64,000 bases of DNA, from positions 21,351 through 85,350 of the forward strand of contig NZ_WNKZ01000013.1 in the NCBI RefSeq assembly GCF_009720835.1. The letters are read 5' to 3'. This DNA comes from Pseudoduganella buxea (GTDB taxonomy: Bacteria > Pseudomonadota > Gammaproteobacteria > Burkholderiales > Burkholderiaceae_D). Shown here in pieces: positions 61,398 through 64,000 of this stretch; the first letter of the stretch is position 1, and each line of letters starts with the position of its first letter. The position numbers and the translations under genes were made by a program. The notes beneath the pieces were generated by a model. It made no database searches. It was given only the letters and a program-made list of their open reading frames with translations, and was not told the origin of the DNA.

Positions 61398-63770
61398 TCA
61401 GAACAGGGTGCGCTGCCGGCTGGTCAGCTGGCCGAAGCTGTCGCCCAGGAAGGGCAGGATGGCGTCGGCCACCGGTTGCAGCTGCCGTTCCAGGTAGTGG
61501 GCGTAGTCGATGGCGGCGCGGCGCGTCTCCAGCGGTTCCGGTCCGGCCGTCGTCATCAGGTAGCGAATCCAGCCCCGGTTCTGGTACTGCAGCGGGCGGC
61601 CCCGGGCGGCGTTGAACTCGTCGGCCAGGCGGGCCGCGCGCACGTGCGGCGGCACGTTGCGCTCGTATTCGTCGAGCGGCCGGCGCAGCCGCTTGCGGTA
61701 GACCAGCAGCTCGTCCAGCTCACCGCGCAGGGTACGCTCGGTGTAGTCGCGCACATAGTCGCGGTACGGCTCGCCCTTGAAGACGCGGCGGAACAGCTCC
61801 TGCTGGAAGCCCTGTGCCAGCGGGGTCCAGTCCGTGCGCACCGTCTCCAGGCCCTTGTAGATGATTTCCTCGGCACCGTCCGGCTTTACCACCAGGCCGG
61901 CGTAGCGCTTCTTGCTGCCTTCTTCCGAGTCGCGCACGGTCGGCATCAGGAAGCGGCGATAGTGCGTTTCGTACTGCAATTCCAGCGCGCTCTCCAGGCC
62001 ATATTCTTCGCGCAGGTGGACCCGCCACCAGTCGTTGATATGGGCAACGAGCGAGCGGCCGATGCGGTCCGCTTCCTCGCCATCCATGCCACGTTTCAGC
62101 CAGACGAACGTGGAATCCGTGTCGCCGTAGATGACGGGGTAGCCTTCGTTTTCGATCAGCTCGCGCGTGCGGTGCATGATCTCGTGGCCCCGCATCGTGA
62201 TCGACGTGGCCAGGCGGGGATCGAAGAAGCGGCAGCCGGAGGACCCCAGTACGCCGTAGAAGGCGTTCATGATGATCTTCAGCGCCTGCGACAGGGGCTT
62301 GTTGTGTTCGCGCTTGGCGGCCTCGCGGCCCTCCCACACCTGGCGGACGATGGCGGGCAGGCAGTGCCTGGCGCGGCTGAAACGGGCGCCGCGGAAACCC
62401 GGCACCGTTTCCGGTACGGCGCCCTCCTGCTCCAGGCGCAGCCCTTCGACCAGGCCGACGGGATCGATCAGGAAGGTGCGGATGATGGACGGGTACAGGC
62501 TTTTATAGTCCAGCACCAGCACCGAGTCATACAGGCCGGAACGGGAATCCATCACGAAGCCGCCCGGGCTGTCCTCGTTCGGCACGTCGCCCAGGTTCGG
62601 CGCGACGAAGCCCTGGCGGTGCATCAGCGGCAGGTACAGGTGCTCGAAGGCTGCCACCGAGCCGCCGCTGCGGTCGGCCGGCAGCCCCGTCACGCTGGCC
62701 CGTGCCAGCAGGAAGTCGAGCAGCTGGGTGTGGGCAAAGATGCGCGTCACCAGCTCGCAGTCCTTCAGGTTGTAGCGCGCCAGGGCCGGCTTGTCCTCGG
62801 CGAAGCGGCGGTCGATCTCGGCCATGCGGTCGTAGGGATTGTCGATCGCCTTGCCTTCGCCCAGCAGGGCCTGCGACACGTGTTCCAGGCTGAAGGAAGG
62901 GAAGCTCCACGTGGCCGAACGCAGCGCCTCGATGCCGTCGACGATCAGGCGTCCCGCCGCGGCGGCGAAGTAATGCTGCTGGCGGCCGTGTTCGCGCCAC
63001 TCCATTGCGCTGCCGTCGCGGCCCAGGCGCAGCGCCATCTGGTAGCGTTCGGCGTGCTGGCGCAGCACGCGCAGGTCGAACTGGATGACGTTCCAGCCGA
63101 TGATCACGTCCGGGTCGTGGCGTTCGAACCAGGCATTGAAGCGCTCCAGCAGCTGCGGGCGGCTGTCGCAGTATTCCAGGTCGAAGTCGACGTGGGAAGC
63201 GTCGCCGTTCGGTGGCCCCAGCATATATACCTGGCGCTGGCCGCAGCCTTCCAGCGCGATCGAATACAGCTCGCCGTGCGCGGTGGTCTCGATGTCGAGG
63301 GAGGCAAGGCGCAGCGCGGGACGGTAGCCGCCATCGGGCTTGAGCTGGACATCGCGCACGATGCCGTCGGCGCCGGCTTCGCCGTCGAAGGCGACGGGGG
63401 CCGTGATGAAGCGTTCCATCAGGTAGCGCTCGGGCGGGCGCACGTCGCCTTCGTAGACGTCGACGCCGTGTTCGCGCAGGCGCTTTTCCAGCTTCATCAG
63501 CTGGCGATAGTGGCGGCAGTACAGGCCCAGCACGGGGCGGTGGCGGAAGTCCCGCAGGTCCAGCGGACGCAGCTCCCACCCGCGTTCGCCGCGCAGCACC
63601 CGTTCGGCCGTGTCGCGCTGGGCCGCAGGCACGAAGGCCACCGACGTCTGCGGCGGCAGGCGCAGGTGGCGCGGGCCGGCATCGGTGGCCAGCCACAGGT
63701 CGACTTCGGTGCCGTCTTCCGTGTCGCGCCAGTGGCGGGTCAGGAGGAAGCCCTGCTGTAATGTGCTCAC
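61398..63770 (-). CDS. polB: DNA polymerase II
   Basis: A family B polymerase of 790 residues, close to E. coli PolB (783). It replicates past damage and restarts forks. Motifs: the exonuclease ASLDIETT with VIIGWNVIQFDLRVL, polymerase motif A VLDYKSLYPSIIRTF, motif B ALKIIMNAFYGVLGSSGCRF and motif C YGDTDSTFVWL. I chose GTG 63770 because it gives the normal N-terminus (STLQQGFLLTRHW); the frame also stays open to an ATG at 63902. No clear LexA box is seen in the 94 bases upstream. Confidence 0.94.
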   Translation of the reverse strand: MSTLQQGFLLTRHWRDTEDGTEVDLWLATDAGPRHLRLPPQTSVAFVPAAQRDTAERVLRGERGWELRPLDLRDFRHRPVLGLYCRHYRQLMKLEKRLREHGVDVYEGDVRPPERYLMERFITAPVAFDGEAGADGIVRDVQLKPDGGYRPALRLASLDIETTAHGELYSIALEGCGQRQVYMLGPPNGDASHVDFDLEYCDSRPQLLERFNAWFERHDPDVIIGWNVIQFDLRVLRQHAERYQMALRLGRDGSAMEWREHGRQQHYFAAAAGRLIVDGIEALRSATWSFPSFSLEHVSQALLGEGKAIDNPYDRMAEIDRRFAEDKPALARYNLKDCELVTRIFAHTQLLDFLLARASVTGLPADRSGGSVAAFEHLYLPLMHRQGFVAPNLGDVPNEDSPGGFVMDSRSGLYDSVLVLDYKSLYPSIIRTFLIDPVGLVEGLRLEQEGAVPETVPGFRGARFSRARHCLPAIVRQVWEGREAAKREHNKPLSQALKIIMNAFYGVLGSSGCRFFDPRLATSITMRGHEIMHRTRELIENEGYPVIYGDTDSTFVWLKRGMDGEEADRIGRSLVAHINDWWRVHLREEYGLESALELQYETHYRRFLMPTVRDSEEGSKKRYAGLVVKPDGAEEIIYKGLETVRTDWTPLAQGFQQELFRRVFKGEPYRDYVRDYTERTLRGELDELLVYRKRLRRPLDEYERNVPPHVRAARLADEFNAARGRPLQYQNRGWIRYLMTTAGPEPLETRRAAIDYAHYLERQLQPVADAILPFLGDSFGQLTSRQRTLF

Positions 63771-63864
63771 GCGCGGTGCCCGGATCGTAAGGAGATGACA
63801 AGACCGGTAGTTTACGGCAAGCGCCGCGCTACTGCCAGTGTCCTTGCCAGTATCCCCGCCAGCA

Positions 63865-64000
63865 TCAGCGCTGGCGCCATTCGACCCGGTTGCGCCCCGC
63901 ATGCTTGGCGCGGTACAGCTGGGCGTCGGCGGCGGCGAACAGCTCGGCCGCCGTCTCGCCCTCGGCCAGCGTGGCGCCGCCCGCGCTGAAGGTCAGCACG
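63865..64000 (-). CDS. GGDEF domain protein (diguanylate cyclase), C-terminal end only
   Basis: The last 44 codons of a gene that continues beyond the window. VLTFSAGGATLAEGETAAELFAAADAQLYRAKHAGRNRVEW is the typical end of a GGDEF domain (SAGGA, AADAQLYRAKxxGRN). The domain makes cyclic di-GMP. Other domains and the active-site motif lie outside, so activity cannot be judged. Confidence 0.85.
   Translation of the reverse strand, partial: VLTFSAGGATLAEGETAAELFAAADAQLYRAKHAGRNRVEWRQR

Noticed and set aside
63771..63864. A LexA/SOS box upstream of polB
   Set aside because: No CTGT-N8-ACAG match could be found by eye in the upstream gap.

Overview
The window is GC-rich, gene-dense chromosome. 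The core order lepA-lepB-DUF4845-rnc-era-recO-pdxJ-acpS-uvrC-pgsA is typical of Betaproteobacteria. Together with large TonB-dependent receptors, plant-glycan enzymes and the palindromic GGTGTC-N-GACACC and GGGGTC-N-GACCCC repeats, it points to Oxalobacteraceae, probably Massilia or a close relative. This placement is inference; no database was searched.

Layout: (1) 2-8847, housekeeping genes on the plus strand for translation, secretion, RNA processing, B6, acyl carrier protein, repair and phospholipid synthesis. recO carries an unusual N-terminal extension made of repeat DNA. (2) 8862-9549, a tRNA array of four identical tRNA-Gly(GCC) and one tRNA-Cys(GCA) with a near-consensus promoter and a terminator. 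(3) 9581-18009, a mixed block: rhodanese, phytase-like lipoprotein behind a Pho box, carboxylesterase, small outer-membrane barrel, NarL-type two-component pair and acyl-CoA synthetase. (4) 18275-38976, a locus that fits complete xyloglucan breakdown: XylR-type regulator, aldose epimerase, xylose-binding protein, an SGNH esterase fused to a GH74 xyloglucanase, GH95 fucosidase, TonB receptor, GH35 galactosidase, GH31 xylosidase with a PA14 insert, GH3 glucosidase, a ThuA-like protein and a solute-binding protein. A shared TTTCGCAATTGC element lies before xylR, the receptor and the carboxylesterase. (5) 39038-50698, a second glycan locus built around a LacI regulator with two operator-like palindromes. 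One arm is lacI-MFS-GH35. The other is TonB receptor, BNR_4 beta-propeller protein, GH105 and DUF2264/GH154. This set suggests arabinogalactan or rhamnogalacturonan with rhamnose-capped glucuronate. (6) 50842-53688, assorted genes: TMEM175-like channel, DUF1275, alpha/beta hydrolase, cupin. (7) 54050-58812, a third TonB receptor with a GH35 enzyme behind a clear promoter. (8) 58939-61301, three genes of unknown function. (9) 61398-64000, DNA polymerase II and the end of a GGDEF gene.

In the proposed xyloglucan route, secreted SGNH-GH74 deacetylates and cuts the backbone and the TonB receptor imports the oligosaccharides. GH95, GH35, GH31 and GH3 then remove fucose, galactose, xylose and glucose in turn. 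Released xylose would be the natural signal for the XylR regulator.

The only gap above 300 bases without a gene, apart from the tRNA block, is 53689-54049. It holds a long hairpin repeat, a second short hairpin, a palindrome and the promoter of the third TonB receptor.
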